Below, piece after piece: positions 45,901 to 60,900 of a stretch of 64,000 bases of DNA. Within the stretch, counting starts at the first letter, position 1; each line of letters starts with the position of its first letter. The notes beneath the pieces were generated by a model. It made no database searches and was not told the DNA's origin. It saw nothing but the letters and a program-made list of their open reading frames with translations. This DNA comes from Gymnogyps californianus (Eukaryota; Chordata; Aves; Accipitriformes; Cathartidae). The position numbers and the translations under genes are program-made. The stretch spans positions 17,669,698 through 17,733,697 of the forward strand of contig NC_059485.1 of the NCBI RefSeq assembly GCF_018139145.2, read 5' to 3'.

Positions 45901-48900
45901 TCTTTTCTAGCAGCTAAACCGCAATAAATCAATTGGCAAGTCATCGGCACGTGACCAGCCCGCCTTCCGCAGGCGGCGAGGGCCCATAAATCGCTCTTGT
46001 GCTCGTCCTCGGCGAGAGCGTGGCTGGTAGCGGCGCTGTGTCTAAACCTCACTTTGCTTATGCCAGCTTGCTATGATTATTTTATTCCTTCGGTGGGTTT
46101 CTAAGAGAATTTCTAGGTGTTGGATTTTAATGCTCTATGCTTGCTGTTTCCGTGTAATGAGCATCTTTTGTTACCAGCAAAGCAAATGCGAAATGCTTGG
46201 TGGGGGACATGCTGGCTGCTGGACTTGATTATGTCGATTAACAGTTCAACCTTAAAACCTGAAGCCTGGTTAACTGAACCTGACTGTACAAGAAGATTTA
46301 AGAAATAAGATCCCTTAGATATTCAAAAAGGTGCCTGATTACTTGTGTAGCAGGCAGTGTTTACAGGTAAGATGATCTCTTTATCCTGTTCGAGAAATCA
46401 GATTATCACTGCTGGCTCTCCATAGCCTGTTCCACACAGTAGTGTTCAGCCTGTGGTCATTTTTAGTCCCTAGCTGATGTTTAAATAAAATACATTGATT
46501 CCTGAAGTGCAGTCTGGGGTTTCTAAAGTGATGAGTTGTACAGGCAGAAGGGCCTTGAGCAGCTCTGGTGCTGGACGTCAGCTTCATCGCAGCAGGAGAT
46601 CGAGAGTAGCATAGTGCTTTTATTCCTCTGCCGATTGCCTTGAGGTAGAACAGTAATTCATGACTTTTATAATAGAATTTTTGCTTAAATTGTGGTATAA
46701 CAGAAATGAGTTTGCAAAATCTACGTCTCACTAATGAGCTGCCAAAGTTGTGGCCCTTGAAACGAATGAGCCAGATAAAGGGGGTTGTATTCTGCAGCCA
46801 GGAGACCTCTTGAAATGGCACCGGGAGCCTGAACTGTTCTCAAAGCACAAAGTGAAGCCGAGTCTAGTTTCGGTTCATTAAACCACAAAAACATCTCTGA
46901 AATGCAACGAGGAAACTGAGAATAAAGACTGAGCCGTGTCTTGATACCATCAGCAGTGTGCTGCCAGGGAGCACGTATGTTGCAGGGTCTGCATGCTGTC
47001 TCCTAATTTAAGACCTCTGCGTGAGTTATACTGATAAGGAGACCCTAGGAATAAGTGTGAAACCCCAGACTTCTGAAATCATTAGTTGGAAATTATTAAA
47101 TGTAGTAAGTAACACTGCCTTTGAGCTGCACAGCTCGGCCTCGGTAGCGTGCATTCATCCTTTCTAGAGGATGTGTTGGGTGTCGTACAACTTTTTTTTT
47201 TTTTTTTAAAACACTTCATAATTCTGCTTTTGTTGCTAACAATAATACTGCACTTCTTTCATGAACTTCACTGCATCGAGTGACCCAAGGCTGTTCCAGG
47301 GGTTCAGTGAAGTGGTGATAATATCTGTGCTTTGCTGATAGCTGCAAAAGGAAGGCTTTTGTGACCCACACAAGCAGGCTTGAAATGACCTACAGTCTTT
47401 CTGAGAGTGTAATTACTGATTTAAGTGTTCATTATCATGTTAGGGCTTGGGCAGGGAGGGGCTCTGAAAGACACCCTGGTAATTCTCAAATGAGTAAATT
47501 ACTACCTTAGTACATATGCATGTTAGGTATGTGTATTATTACATTAGTCTCGACTGAGTTTCCTTAAAAATTATCTACAAAAATTATCTACAAAAGAAAA
47601 AAAATAATGGAAGAAAATTCAGCAGCTAAAGTGTAGTGGTTTGTATTTGTATACAATACCTGTACTGTTAAGTAACTGCACAAAATTGGAAGCAGAAGGC
47701 TCTGAGGTGGAAGAGGATGGGACAGCGTAATTTAGCAAAGGCAGGGTGATGATGAGTTATTTTATACTAGCAGCTGCCATTGTGGTGTGTGCGTGATTTT
47801 TCTTTTCCCTTTTCTTAACCCTGTGCACTGGCTCGTTGGTGGCATTATAGCAATTCCTGCTGGGAACGCTTCAAACAGGGTCTCACATTGTGTGCTCTCC
47901 TGCAATCCCTCCTCTCCTGGAAGAGCTGCCCGTTACGAGCACAAGCTGGTAGATGTAGCTGATACTCATTTTAGCAGAGCTGGGTAAAATGTGATAAGAT
48001 CCAAACCTGGATAACCAGGAGGAGGCTGAATTGTGCTGGGCTGTGTGTCTTGCACTGGTGATGGTAGGAGACATGGTGGGTAGGAAGGGGATGTAGAAGC
48101 AGGCTCCAAAAAATTAGGAAGCCAGGGCTGTGCTGGAAAAATATCTACATTTGCTATCAATGTATGGTGTAGGGAGGCTTTATGGGCTGGTAGGTGTTAG
48201 ATACAGTGTGAAAAGTGCTTCAGCAGTGCAGGTATTGAAGGGAGGGATGGAACAAGAGTGGGCGTCTGAATTAAAAACATGATGGGTTGCAGAGGAGTGG
48301 TGAATAACAACTCCCTAACAGAAAGAGATCCCGTCCTCTTTAAATAAAGAGTAGAGACGTTGCAGGGGAGTTTAGATCTGCGGTGAGGGCTTCTGGGGTT
48401 CAGCGATGCAAGTATTTTTCCTACCTGCCACTGAAGGAGGTGTTATTAAGGTTCCACTTGGGTGGTGTAAAATCCGTTCTTCCGTGTCAGAGGAAGGTGT
48501 TCCAGTACTGCCTGAAGGATGGTTGAAGTCACATTGGTAATTGTTGCAGCTGCAATTAACATCTTCCTAAAAAAAAAAAAGCTTTGTAGAGGGATTACCT
48601 TAATTTTGTCTTGGAGTGATATCCATTTCCAAACACATTAGGAAAAAATCAACAGACATAACCCTCCTCTTACAGGCCTCATCAGCCTGAGTTGCCGTAT
48701 TTAGAGCATCATTTGTATGATCGATACTCTACCGAGCTGTTAATAGCAAACATTAAAAGGTTAACAGCTTGTGGTTTTATGGCAAAGCATTAGAGAAAAG
48801 CTTTCCTCTAAAAGAAACAATCGCTTTAGAGAATGTAAAATGAAGTCAAAAGATAGGAAGTGAACTCTAAATGAAAGCACTTCTGGAGAAAATTGAAATA

Positions 48901-51900
48901 GCTTTATAAAGCACTTACTTTCATATCTTCCAGAATGATCAGGTACTATGCAAACTAAAATTAGTGTTGTATCTTCTATTAAAGTAAATGTGCAATGTCT
49001 AAATTGCAATCCAAAAGTCATTCCTCTGTTATTCGCCAGAGTTGGATGAGTAACTACCCGAATGCTTTAGTCATAGGCTACAGGCTAAACTGAACTTGTT
49101 AGGGAGTCCTGGTTTAAGCAGCAAGGTACAAAGATTTTGCTTCTCTAGAGCCTTTTTGAGGTGCAGTGAACTGGAGTTTGAACAGCCTAAAATGCAGTAA
49201 GTTAGCAGCTATTAATATTTTTTCCTGAATCAACAGAAATCAGTTAATGGCTCGTACATCTTAAAATGTAATTGAACGACAGCCCTGAAATCAGCTGGTA
49301 CATCCAGGTTTTATAGATCCTTCTTTTGGTACTTTGGTGGATGGAGAATGTCTTTGAATGTGCAAGTTCTTGGTAGCAAATCTCATAATTTCTGTCAAAA
49401 TAGGAAGCTGTAGTCTCAGCTGTGAATCTGTCATTTTTCTGGTTGTATGAGACTGCTATTAAAGGTTGGAGTTCATAGATAAATGGTATGAGTAAGCAGC
49501 TACACGCCTCTAGTTTGATAACTGTTAATGAAACACCTTTAGCAAACTTAATGAGGCAAAAATGGGGATGGTAAGGATGTAGATTGACAGTGGCTCTCTC
49601 CCACCCTGATCCATATCAAGTCATGCTCAGATCAGATGGGGCACTTCCAGGAACAGCAGACTTGGGACAGACCTGATGCTTGCCCAGTCCGTGTGGCGCG
49701 GACCCAACGTAGCACAGCAGCAGTTATTTTGGGGAGAATCAGCTATGACACATCTCTCTGAGATGCTATCTTGGACACAATTTCTAGGTCAATGTATGGA
49801 TCTCCTACTGGAACACAGGAATCTGTAGCTGTCGGTGCACTAGCATTTAGACCCGCTTGCTTACTTTCATGTATCACTAACTTGTTCACCTAACCAAGCT
49901 GTGACTGAGGACATCATCTTTGGCTGGAGGATCTGCTGAATCTGGCAGCTGAGATCCTCCCTGCAGCAGCCTGCAGGTCTGAGCTCAACCATAGCATTTG
50001 AGCAATCGGAAGCAGTGGAGCTAGTGGGGATGGTGGCATGTCAAATCTTACCTTGACTGGTTTTAGAGAATTGCAGAGGTTTTCATGGTAAAAAGCTCAC
50101 ATTACCTGCTCTGCAAAGGGGTTTCATAGAATTGAGTATTTTTTTTCTTAAGTGGTTGACAGAAGAGAGCAAACAGCATTTCCTGGCAGTTTGATCCAGC
50201 CCTGAGTAGCCTGAGACATTGGGGGTAGAGGGGTCAGATTTTACAACTTGTGAAAATGAGTAGGAAGTATTTCTGGTTTAATAGTTGACTATTTTGTCTT
50301 GCCTCATGAAGGTGAGGCAAACTGCCAGCCCTTACCCAGAAAGTCTGTAGTAAATTCTGCTAATGATGGTCCAGACTTCATGACTTTCCCTGAAAACCTT
50401 TAAAAATGAAATTTGCATATGACCCAAATGGCTGAATTTCAGACCAGACAGAAAGTGAAGTGAGTGCTGCCGATTCTGACTGCCCGTGGGGTTTGATCTT
50501 GTCCTGACTGTGCAGGACTGAGGCAGGCGTTCATGTCCACGCATTGCTGCTCAGTGTCAGGATTCATTGGCATTTCTCTTCGCAGACTCTGGTGATACTT
50601 TCCTGTTCTTTTCTTCAGTGCAGAGTAAACACCGAGCCTTAGAAGAAAGCAAACTGCATATTAATGTGAGCGGTAATACTGAGGTGCAGCTGGAAATATT
50701 ACAGACAGGTACAGCCGCAGGTCCTACAAACAGCTCTACTTTTATTATAGCCTCACTAGATAATCTACTTTTTGGGGTGTCTGGATATAGCTCCAGTAAA
50801 TTTCCTCTGCAGCTCTCCAGCAGCATGTGTCCTCTTTATCTCAATGACCTAGTTATCAGAGCCTTTGCTTGAAAGGTGGGTGATTACCGCATGCTCCAGG
50901 AACGGTTAACTTGAGGAATACCCAAAGGCATTAGCAAATGCAGGACGCTGCTCTCCACCTTTTTAAGTCCTGCCAGTTGCTAGAAGGGGATGCATTTGCT
51001 GTGGCCATCCCATAGCATCTGGGGGAAGACCTGGGAGTCTCTCCTGTTTGCAGAGCCCATTGCGGGCTGGGTTTTGATTACTTCAGATAATTTGTGCTAC
51101 TCCACCTTTCTTTGGCCAAACCTCCGGAACAGCCGGGAGAAGTCAAATAGGAGAAGAAAACAATCTCGGAGGTCACGCTGTTTCTTTCTGCCCAAGTTGG
51201 CCTTGGATTCTGGCCAGCCTGGGCTTTTTACATAAAATGCTTGCGTTGTGCTCTCTGTTTTCTTTCTTGCTTTTTGACATGTTGAACATTGTGATGGTGG
51301 TGTTTTATATAAAAAGATTAAATGTGTTCCTAGGAGTACGCTCTGTCATCTTCAAAATCTCAGTGCTGAGGCAGTTTGAAGTCAGTGGAGGACATGTCAG
51401 ATATTCAAGATTTATGAGAACTCTGCAATTTATTTCCAAAAGTAGGAAATAGATCTTGAATCTTGGAAAAAATTGACTTATCTCACCTACTCTTCCTAAA
51501 GAAGGGTTGAATTAACTATCCAAAAATGATTAAGCCCTGCCATTCCTGTGTGAAGAGCTAGCACTGCTCTGTGAATTGAGGTGATCTTGGCTGGTGGAGG
51601 GGTGGAGTGGGAGAACAGTGCTTCTTATGGAGGAATTTGCATCAAATTGATTTGCCCAACGTTTGGAAACTCCTCTTTGGGGGTTTGGCATCAGAAACTG
51701 CTGGTGAGATTTACTCCGTGTTGAGCAGCAGAGAAGTAAACTGCAGGGATTTACGAAAATGTTGGATATGTATGTCTGGATCTAGTTGGGAGGAACTTGC
51801 AACAATGTCCCAGAAAGAAATGCATAGAAATGGCAGTGTGGCTATATCCTAATGTCATTAAGGACTCCACTTAATCATATATTTTTTTGAAGTGAGGCTC

Positions 51901-54900
51901 TTATCCACAGTGCTGCCGTTATCTGGGAAACGGTGACTGGCAGGAGGAGACTGGTGGCTGAAGGGCCGGCTTCAAGGGGAAGTTTACAGTGCAAGGGACT
52001 GTTTGCAGAGACCATGTATAAATGGATTAAAGAGGTGATAATGGGTGCTTGATCTTGCTTAAGCTGGCAAAGTGGCTTTGATTTGATTGTAGGTTATTTT
52101 AAGCCAATTTCCCAGTAACAATGTTTCTTGCTAAAATAGTCCTTGCTTTCTAGAGCAGGTCTTTTAAAAAGAAAAAAAAAAGAAAGGGGGGGGGAAGGAA
52201 AAGGAAAGGTAGGATGAAATTCAGGATTCCTTTGCTAAGGAATTGAAAATGCGTGGTGTCCTTCAGAGCATCCATTTCCAGTTGTTTGGAGAGCAGAGCT
52301 GAATTTGTCTTCCCACGCTGTTGTGTTGAGTTGTCTGTTCTCCTGGGGGGTTAATGCAACCCCAGGCTGTTTGAGGAGGGTCTCCTGCTGCTTGGCCCTG
52401 TGGTGGTCCTTGGGGCAGCTGCTGTACATGGAAATGGAAACTAGCAGAAGCCCGTATAGTGTTTCTGCACGTTGTCTCACTTGCTTATCTCTTTGCAGAA
52501 GACTTGTCAGGCATGGGTTTTGTTTCTGTTTTTATTTTTTTGAGGCAGAACTTTCAGTTTTCTTTAACGGTTTACTTTGTTTCTGTGCAGAGGAAGGTCA
52601 GGGCTTGAATCTTGATGCATTTATTATTGATAGCATGCGTTGAAAACATTAGAGGAATGACTAATGGCATGGTCTGTACTGTAGCAGTACCGTTTTCTAA
52701 GGCTTAGACCGTAAGGGAAGTGCAGCGCAGCTAAGAGAGGCTAAGCTCGGTGGTGAGCTGTTACTAGAATAAAATCATCCCAGCTCCAGAGAGTTACAAA
52801 ACTATAGTGACCTTGCAATGGCTGTATACTAATTCTGATAATTTTTTTTTTAGGACTTATAAACACTAAGCTATAACTGATGAATTCCAATAATAAAAGT
52901 TAAATTTGAGGATGGGGGGATGTTCTTCTTGAAGCAAATTGCTGAATACTTGTATATTGCTTTTCACAGTGCTGGAAATTCCTTGATCTTCCAAGCTGCT
53001 ACTTCCTGAGCCCTTTTGGTGTTGCAGGTGGCAGTGTGGCACGGAGGCAAAGACAGGAATAGGTGTCAGGAGTCCTCTCAAAGTTCATGCTCCCTGTGCT
53101 GTTGCTGTATTTATCATCTCTAAACATCTGAAAGCATCTTCACTTGAACTTGCTGTCTTTGTGAGAATTATTTGACAAGGATGAGCTAACTTAAAATTAC
53201 TAAATGCCACCAAAAAAAAAAGGAAACTTCTCGTATTGTTTTCATTACTTAATGTGGCTGAGCAAATGGTCCTTCACATCCAGAGCTTTCAGTTGCAGTG
53301 GACAAATCTTGTTGCTACTTGACACCCATGAGCAGTTTAAATTCCAGATTATTTTGCCTTCCACCTGGACTTCGTACTCTTGTTGGTTTTTGGGTGCATG
53401 TATGACATAAATGATACCGACCTCCTGAGTGCAAGTCAGAGTGGAAGTTAGTTTTAACTCTTCCTTTAAATGTCGTTCCCAGGCATCTGAAGAGGCCTCG
53501 CTACGGGCTTTGGAGAGTCTAATGACAGAGTTTTTCCACAATTGCACAACGAACGAGAGGAAACGCGAGATAGGTGAGTTCATGCCACTTCTAAAGGATA
53601 ATTCCCTCTGCTTTCTGCTGCCTGCAGACCTCAGCAGAGGTGACTTGGTTATGTTTAACAAATACAGCAGATGGAAGTGCTCTATCTGGTACCAAACTGG
53701 CATCTTAGCCTCTGCTGCTTATGTATGAACTTGAAGTAAAGGCTTACGTAGTTTGGGTTTTGGAGATCCCGTGGCAGGTCCTATAGATAATTAATATGTC
53801 GGTATCTGTCTACTGCTGTGAGCGTGGAAATGTAGTTTTTTATCAAGGGTAGTAAGTTGGTTAGGGTAGGAGAAGGATGTTATGTTTTTCTCTGCCTGTA
53901 CGCTGTTAAATTGCATGTCCTGGAAAACCTCTACCTTCTGCCTAGAGATGGAGCATGGACTTCAGATTTGTTCAGCATTAAGAAGGGAAGGCAGAAGACT
54001 GTCCTAGTTAATGTGACATGACAAGTAGGAATAAACAGTGAGGTTTCATTTTGGCTGGTGTTACTAAATACGTCCTTCTGAAAACCAGCAGAGATCTTAC
54101 AGGGGCTCTAGATGAGCTTCTTGCATCCGTGGTTAATGGCTGTAAATAGGCAGTTTGCTTTTATTCTCAAACTTCTGCCATCTCTACCTTCAGTGCCAAA
54201 AGTATGATCAGCATGAAAGACTTCTCCCAGAAATCTGGTAAAATAAAGAATAAGCAACTAGGCGAGGCTGTTTTTGTTTGGGTTGTGGTTTTTTTTCCTA
54301 TTGTGGAGATCTGCTGTGGAAAAGGTAACAACCTTCAGCATCCCCCATTTTCCTGCTTACGTTGCAGGAAAGAAACCAATTGATTAAGGCTTAAATGCGA
54401 TTAGCCTGTAAAACAGCCCTTGCAGCTTTTCCCTCTGCCACATTTGGTACGTAGTCACTTGATGTGAGATGACCAAATCCTGTACCTGAGTGTTTGGAGA
54501 GGTTTTTGATGTGCTGACCTACAACAAAGTCAATGGTTCTTGGAGCAATTGCATTAAAACAAGAGTGTTTTATAATGCTGTGTGTGATCTGAAGTACCTC
54601 CTAGTCTTTCAGAGTGACCTGGTATCCCAACATTTGGCTTTTATAGATAAAATGGTAATGCTCGTCATATAATTTTTGTGTGATTTGTTTTAATATTCAG
54701 CTATTAGTCTGGTGTAGTATTTATGTCAAAACTGTATTCTAAAATGACATACCTGTTTTGTTTTCATTAAAGCCTGTTGTTAGATTGCTTTTAATACTTT
54801 GGAGTGTGATTGTGTTTTTCCCTCCTCCAGGTTGTTTGAGTCATTCCCTGAACATGGTGTTTCTTCCATGCTCAGTGTGATGTTGTGCTATCAGTATACA

Positions 54901-57900
54901 TTGTTATGGATTTGTTTGCAGCTTAAGAATTCTAATGTAATTTTTTAACACTTTATTTTTTCAGAGGAGCTTTTGAATAACTTTGCCCAGCAGATAGGAG
55001 CCTGGAGATTCTGCCTCTATTTCCTGTCAAGTACAAGAAACGACTATGTAATGATGTACAGTTTGACTGTGTTTGAGGTAAGATGTGTACTGTTTCCTGC
55101 TTAGTGCATTTTCTATCTGGTGCAGACATATTTTATATGGCAATCGATTTTATTTGAAAATGTCTGTCTAAAATGGCAGTCCTAGTAAGTACGGTGATAA
55201 AGGATGCTTTTATTGCTCTCTCCTAGAGAGGTTGCTTAATGGCAGGCTAAGAGTAGGAGAATATGAATCTTTGTACACAAATTGAAGAATTAATTTCCTG
55301 GCATCTCCAAGTACAAATTACCTACAGTTTTAGAGGCTGCTTGAGTTTTCTGCACAATGCTTTTAAGAGTGTTACTGCTTTTATACTCTTTTTATGGTCA
55401 GAAATATGTGCATGATTACCTGATACTAGCTACTGCAAACTTTAATGCTAAGAGGGAAGACAAAGTTGCTTTTATTTTTCTGACATCTCATAGCTGTGGT
55501 TGATGCTCTTGAGCTACATCCCTCAAGCTTATGTGCTAGTTGTAGAAGTAAGGTCTCTTTTAGAAGACCACATCCCACTCTTTACCTATTTATAGGTAGG
55601 AACAAAGTTATGGTTAAAAGCCTAAATATTGATTTGTGTATCTACTGGAAAAACAAAAGTATTCTGTGAACAGCTCTGTTTTATCAACTGATTTCTCAGT
55701 GACGAGTGCAGTGTCTTTCCCTAACGATATTCTGGGGCTTGGTCAATGTCACGCCTCACCCTGGTCTGTTTGTGGGCTCTGCACTGTGTTCTTGGCTGGG
55801 TTGGCGGCCTGAGCTCTGGTCCTAAATCAGAGGGGTTTTATATCCTTTGCAGTGGGCCACATTTTAGATAGAGCAAACAACTCTGTTCTTAAAGGTTGTG
55901 TTGTTTTGACAAATTGTCGTCGTTGTTGTAGTAGACTTCTTCACTTAAAACGTTCACTTTATTTATCTGGGGTTGCATAGGGAGTCTGGACTCGATCTGC
56001 AAACTGAATCTGATTTGCCTTCCTCTCAAAAAGGGATAGCCATGACAAATGGTATGGGAGTTGTTCCCTGATCTGGGGATGGATGTCACACAGCAGCAGC
56101 CTGCAATAATTAAACCGATTTTCATAAAGAGGAAAACATGTTTGATTACTGAGCCTCTGCTTCTCGGTGGTGGGGAAGTAGTACTGAAGAAATAATTGTG
56201 CCCAGAACGAAGCAGAACAAAGAAATCACTGTCCAAGTGTAAAGTGAGGGACATGAGTCCGTAGCTCAGCTGAGAGATCAGGATCTCTGTATTGAGGAGC
56301 TTGAATTTCCGAAGTTAGCTACTGTAGTGCTGTGCATTCGACTGGTCTTCATAGCCATAGTCTGTTGTAGTCTGCAACTTCATCAGTCTTCAACTGGCTG
56401 TGAGTACTGCATGTCAGTAAAAGCGTGTATATAAACACAAAGATCATTCCCAAAACTTCCCGAGAATGTTGTATTTTCTAGAATGTCTAGGAAGTTAACA
56501 GTGGATCTGGAATAAAAATCCTCATGGCCCCCTCCCAGATGAACCATTTTCACTTCTTGCTTTTGGAAAAGAGAACATCTTCCCAAAAACATTTCGCAGG
56601 TGGAGAAAACTGCCACTTCCAGGTCAAATGAGTAGGACGAAACTCAGTGGGCATTAAAGCATGAATATTAAAGCTAGAGCATCTTCCAGTTTTATTGGGG
56701 CTTCTGAAACTATCGTTCTGGACTTGCATTGAAGAACTCTCATTTGGTTGGTTCATCGTTGTTTTTAAGCAATACTGCTGGATCTTCTCTGTGAGAAAAC
56801 CCAAAAAGCAACCTCTTTGAGGAACTTAAGGTATAAATATACCTCTGTATCTCTACACTGTGAACTGGTACCTCTGTACAGTACATCTGTACTGTGAATT
56901 GGATCTGCTTTGACTATAAATAATCTTCCATTTTCTGCAACAAACCCCTTTGCAGCATCTCCTGCTTTTGGGTTCTCCAAGCTATATGCCTGCAGGTGGG
57001 TACAGACATTGCCTCAGTCGCAGGCCTTCTCAGTACGTTATCCTGAGAGGCTCGGCTCCTAATGCTCCAGAGCCCCTAAATGGGATTGTAGCGTGGCAGG
57101 AAAGCAATTTACAACTCTGCCTTCTTATGGATTTTGTCTGGCTTTAAGTGGACTAAAAGCTTTCTGTTAAAGTGGTGCTCTGTCACTGCAAGGCAGTCAC
57201 TCTGACGGTGACCTTCCAGCTTAGCTTCAGGAGACCGGGGTGGCATCGGAGTCATCTAAAACTGAACTTGCTTCCCCTCTTTTGTTTTTCTTTCCTGCTT
57301 CATACAAGGCTATGCTTCCCCCTTTAAAGGGGAAAATCCAGGTGTCCAGGGTTAAAAGATAGTGGAAATACTTTATATGCATGCCAACTAGTTCTGCTTG
57401 ACCCAAAACAAGTTAAAATGGTAACGTGCTGGTTGCTGTCACTTGTCAGTTAATAGAAATGATGGTGTATTCAAAGAGATTTGGGTAGCAATTTCTGGGG
57501 CATTGAAACCCATCTTTTGTGAAACACTAATGTTGGAGGGCTTCTACAAATCTGATACACTTGTGGTAGGGTTTTGGATTTTGGGGTTTTGTTCGAGCTC
57601 ATCCGTATACACTGTGTGGCTTGTAAGAGACAAGCTCAGTGAGTTTTGTTCAGCAGCTTGAGCCACCAGCGTCTTCGGTTGCCCGAGTACCCCATTAGGT
57701 AGCAAAGCTTATTCCAGGTTAGTCAGTGGTGCAGGGTTTGCCCTCTGTTAAGCTGCTCTTGTTCTGCTTAGCTTAGTTTGCACACACTCACCTCTACATG
57801 TTGTTAAAGATGTCAGGATTGGTACTGGACTGCTGAGCAGGTAAAGCATCTTAAATTTCAGCTCTTTGCCCAGCGAGCCTGTGCCAGAGCTCTAACAAAA

Positions 57901-60900
57901 GAGAAACATCTTCTGTTTAACCTGCTAATGCCTGCTTGTTTCCTTATCTGCAGGTCTGCCCATGGCAGCAGAGAAGGTTGAACTACATCAAATATAGGTG
58001 CTTAAGTTTTTAACTGACCAGGCTTGGTCAGTGAGAGGCCTGGATAGATTTGAAAGCTATAGCCTTTTCCCTGCCTGTGCATTGTGGCAGGCGCTGGCAA
58101 TCCTGGGGCATAAGATGCAGCAGCTCTGCCTGGCGCTCAGTCCCTGCATTATATATCCACGTTCTCTTGCTGTTTAACTTCAGTGAAGCATGTCTAAGAT
58201 GAGCTCATTTGGGAGGTCTGTTTCTTTTCCAGAACCTAATCAATAAGATGTGGCTTGGGGTCCCATCTCAAGACAAAATGGAGATCCGCAGCTGCCTGCC
58301 CAAGCTCCTTCTAGCTCACCATAAAACTCTGCCTTACTTCATCAGGAACAAACTCTGCAAAGTCATTGTGGATATTGGCCGGCAAGACTGGCCAATGTTC
58401 TACCACGACTTTTTCACTAACATCTTGCAGGTAAGAAGTTTCTAAAGGGAAAACTTGGTTTCATTCACGGGGAGACATTGTTTTGTTTCCTTGAGTAGTG
58501 ACTTCCCTTGACGAAGATTAAATAATTACATGAAAAACAAAGTTGCTTCTTAAATTCCTTTTCCTTTTTAATTTTGCAAATAACCCTTAACTTCCTATGT
58601 GTTACATTTCTTTCTAGTGTTATAAGTTTTTTGACAAAGGAACAATACTATGCAACAAGTATCAACTGCACTTTGAATTTTAAATATTTAGGAGTAGTTG
58701 TTGAAAATGCAGGGGTTGTGGGTTGTTCTTTAAAGGAAAAAGTCAGTAAAACTATGGATGCATCACTGGATGATTCTCAAAAGTGAAGTTTCTGAATGGC
58801 TGTTGGAGATTTTTCACCTAATAGCCAAAGATACCCTAAAATCTTTGGCACCTCATCATGTAAAGTCACGAATGGAATGTTGTCGGGGTGTTTAAGAGGG
58901 CTCTTGCAGGAAGACTAGAGTATGTATTTGAGGATACTGGCCGAGACAGTGCCATTAGTTTGAATGTTGGTTGTAATTCAGTATCTCCACAGTGAAGCCT
59001 GAGCCAGGCTAATAGCTCACTGCTGCTGGAGCCTGGCTAGGCTAGTGCGAAACTCCTCTTTTGGTTCGAGTACTTTCCTTCCAGTTCTCCTAAAATTTGT
59101 TCATAATCGGCTTAAAGAAGCTGAGTGTAAACTGAAGTGCTGCACAGTCTTTTTCTGCTGACACGCTTACATGATTTGAATGCAGCTATGCCCACAGACA
59201 AGCCACAAGGCAGTTATTAAAAAAAAAAAAAAAATCAAAGGCCCTGAGTGTCAGGAGTTTATTTGTTAAGACAAATGGATCTAGTATTAATTGCAAAATG
59301 AAAAAAATGCTAACGTAGCATACAGAGCTTGTTACTAACTGGTGTAATCTCCTTTCAGATAGCTTTCTGTAATCACGTAGTGCGACATGCTGCAATTTTT
59401 CCCTGAATTATCAATTTGACAATAAGTACTCTGAGACAACTGTCTACGCTTACAGTTTTGGCTCTCATTTCACCTGGATCTGCAATTGAATTTCTGAGCT
59501 TCTACTTGCTTTTCTAGCACTTTGTAGGTTATCTTAAGTGATTGCAGAGCCCGCTTTGGGTGTCTTATTTTTCCTTAAGCCTCTCCTTGTGAACTCAGCT
59601 TCAGAGGGAAATGTTCCCATAAATTAATTTCTATAGCAGACATCTTCCAAAAATGTTCAGAGAAAGTGGAAGAAAACCGCTAATACTGAACTTCAAGACC
59701 TCAAAATAAAGAGTAGCAGCACAGGAGCAGAATGACTTGCTTTTAGAGTTGCAGATGAGTCCTCTCTCAAGACTTTCTTCTGAGATAATTTGAAGCAACT
59801 GTTTGATTCTTTGGCATTAACTTGTATCCCAGTACTCTAAGTAGTCTTTAAAACTTCTGCTGAACCATTGGGGGGATGGAGAAGAAAAGTAACTTGAGCT
59901 GTTGTATTGTCATTATGCAAAACCAATAATTTTACATAGAAAGTGCTGCTTCTTCAGAGGTATGAAATTTGTTTAACGTTACTGAAGTGTCAGTGCATGG
60001 TATTGCTAAACTTCCTGGTATTGTCAGAAAATATTCTGAGAGGAGATGTTAAGTCTCTTTGCAACTTACTAACAAGTTGTGTTTTTCATTTAATTTTCTT
60101 TTTTAGCTGTCTGCTCCTGTGCCATCGTGCTTCCTTTCTGAAAGCAATGTACATCTAGACTAAGAGCTTTTAGATGGTTTTTTTCCCCCCACGTATTTCA
60201 CCAAAGTGTGTAGCCTTAGCAGTGTTAACGCAGCGTGTCTCTGGTTTGGTGGGTCAAGGAGATTAGGACCGAGGTCAGCCTGTGTTACAAAATTTATGAC
60301 TTCAAGGATTGCTTGTAGTAATTGTGATTGGCTTTAGGCTTTTTCTCCCAGAGGGAGTAGCGCATAAATTGTGTTGGATGTTCCAGGTCAACAGAGAAGA
60401 GCAGCACTGAATTTCAGCTGAAAATAAAACTTTGTCCCACTTCAATGTGTCTTTAATATCCCAGCGGCTAATGAAGGCAAAAATCATTGCTTTCTCTGGT
60501 CCTATTCCTGTGCATTCTGTCCGTGGTGGAAGTCACTCTTTTTAGGGTAAATGTGATTTCCAGTTCGAGATGCGATACAGATGCAAGGAGAGGTCGTATC
60601 CCTTAGCTGTGTTCCTGTGTCATCTGATATTGGTTGCAGCTCTTTGTATGGGAAAGGATGGGCTTTTTAATGGGAAACCGCTCGGCTGATGGTGCAGGCT
60701 CCTGACCTGAGCGTGGCTGCAGTGGCAGCCCTGTTACGTGGTGAAGCCGCTGGTGCTGAGGCAATTCTGAGAAGTGATGATGTCAACAGAAGGCAGTAAA
60801 CAGAAGGAACAAACTGTTACTGGTAAACATGCTGCAACAAAGAACGTGTGCAATGACATTATGAAAGCTCTCTTGAAACCCCAAGGATTCCCATGGTACT

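Noticed and set aside
50618..50707. Possible cryptic exon in XPO6 intron 1 (acceptor CTTTTCTTCAG, donor ACAG/GTACAG)
   Set aside because: XPO6 exons 1 and 2 join perfectly without it, it matches nothing in the protein, and similar splice-like pairs are common by chance.
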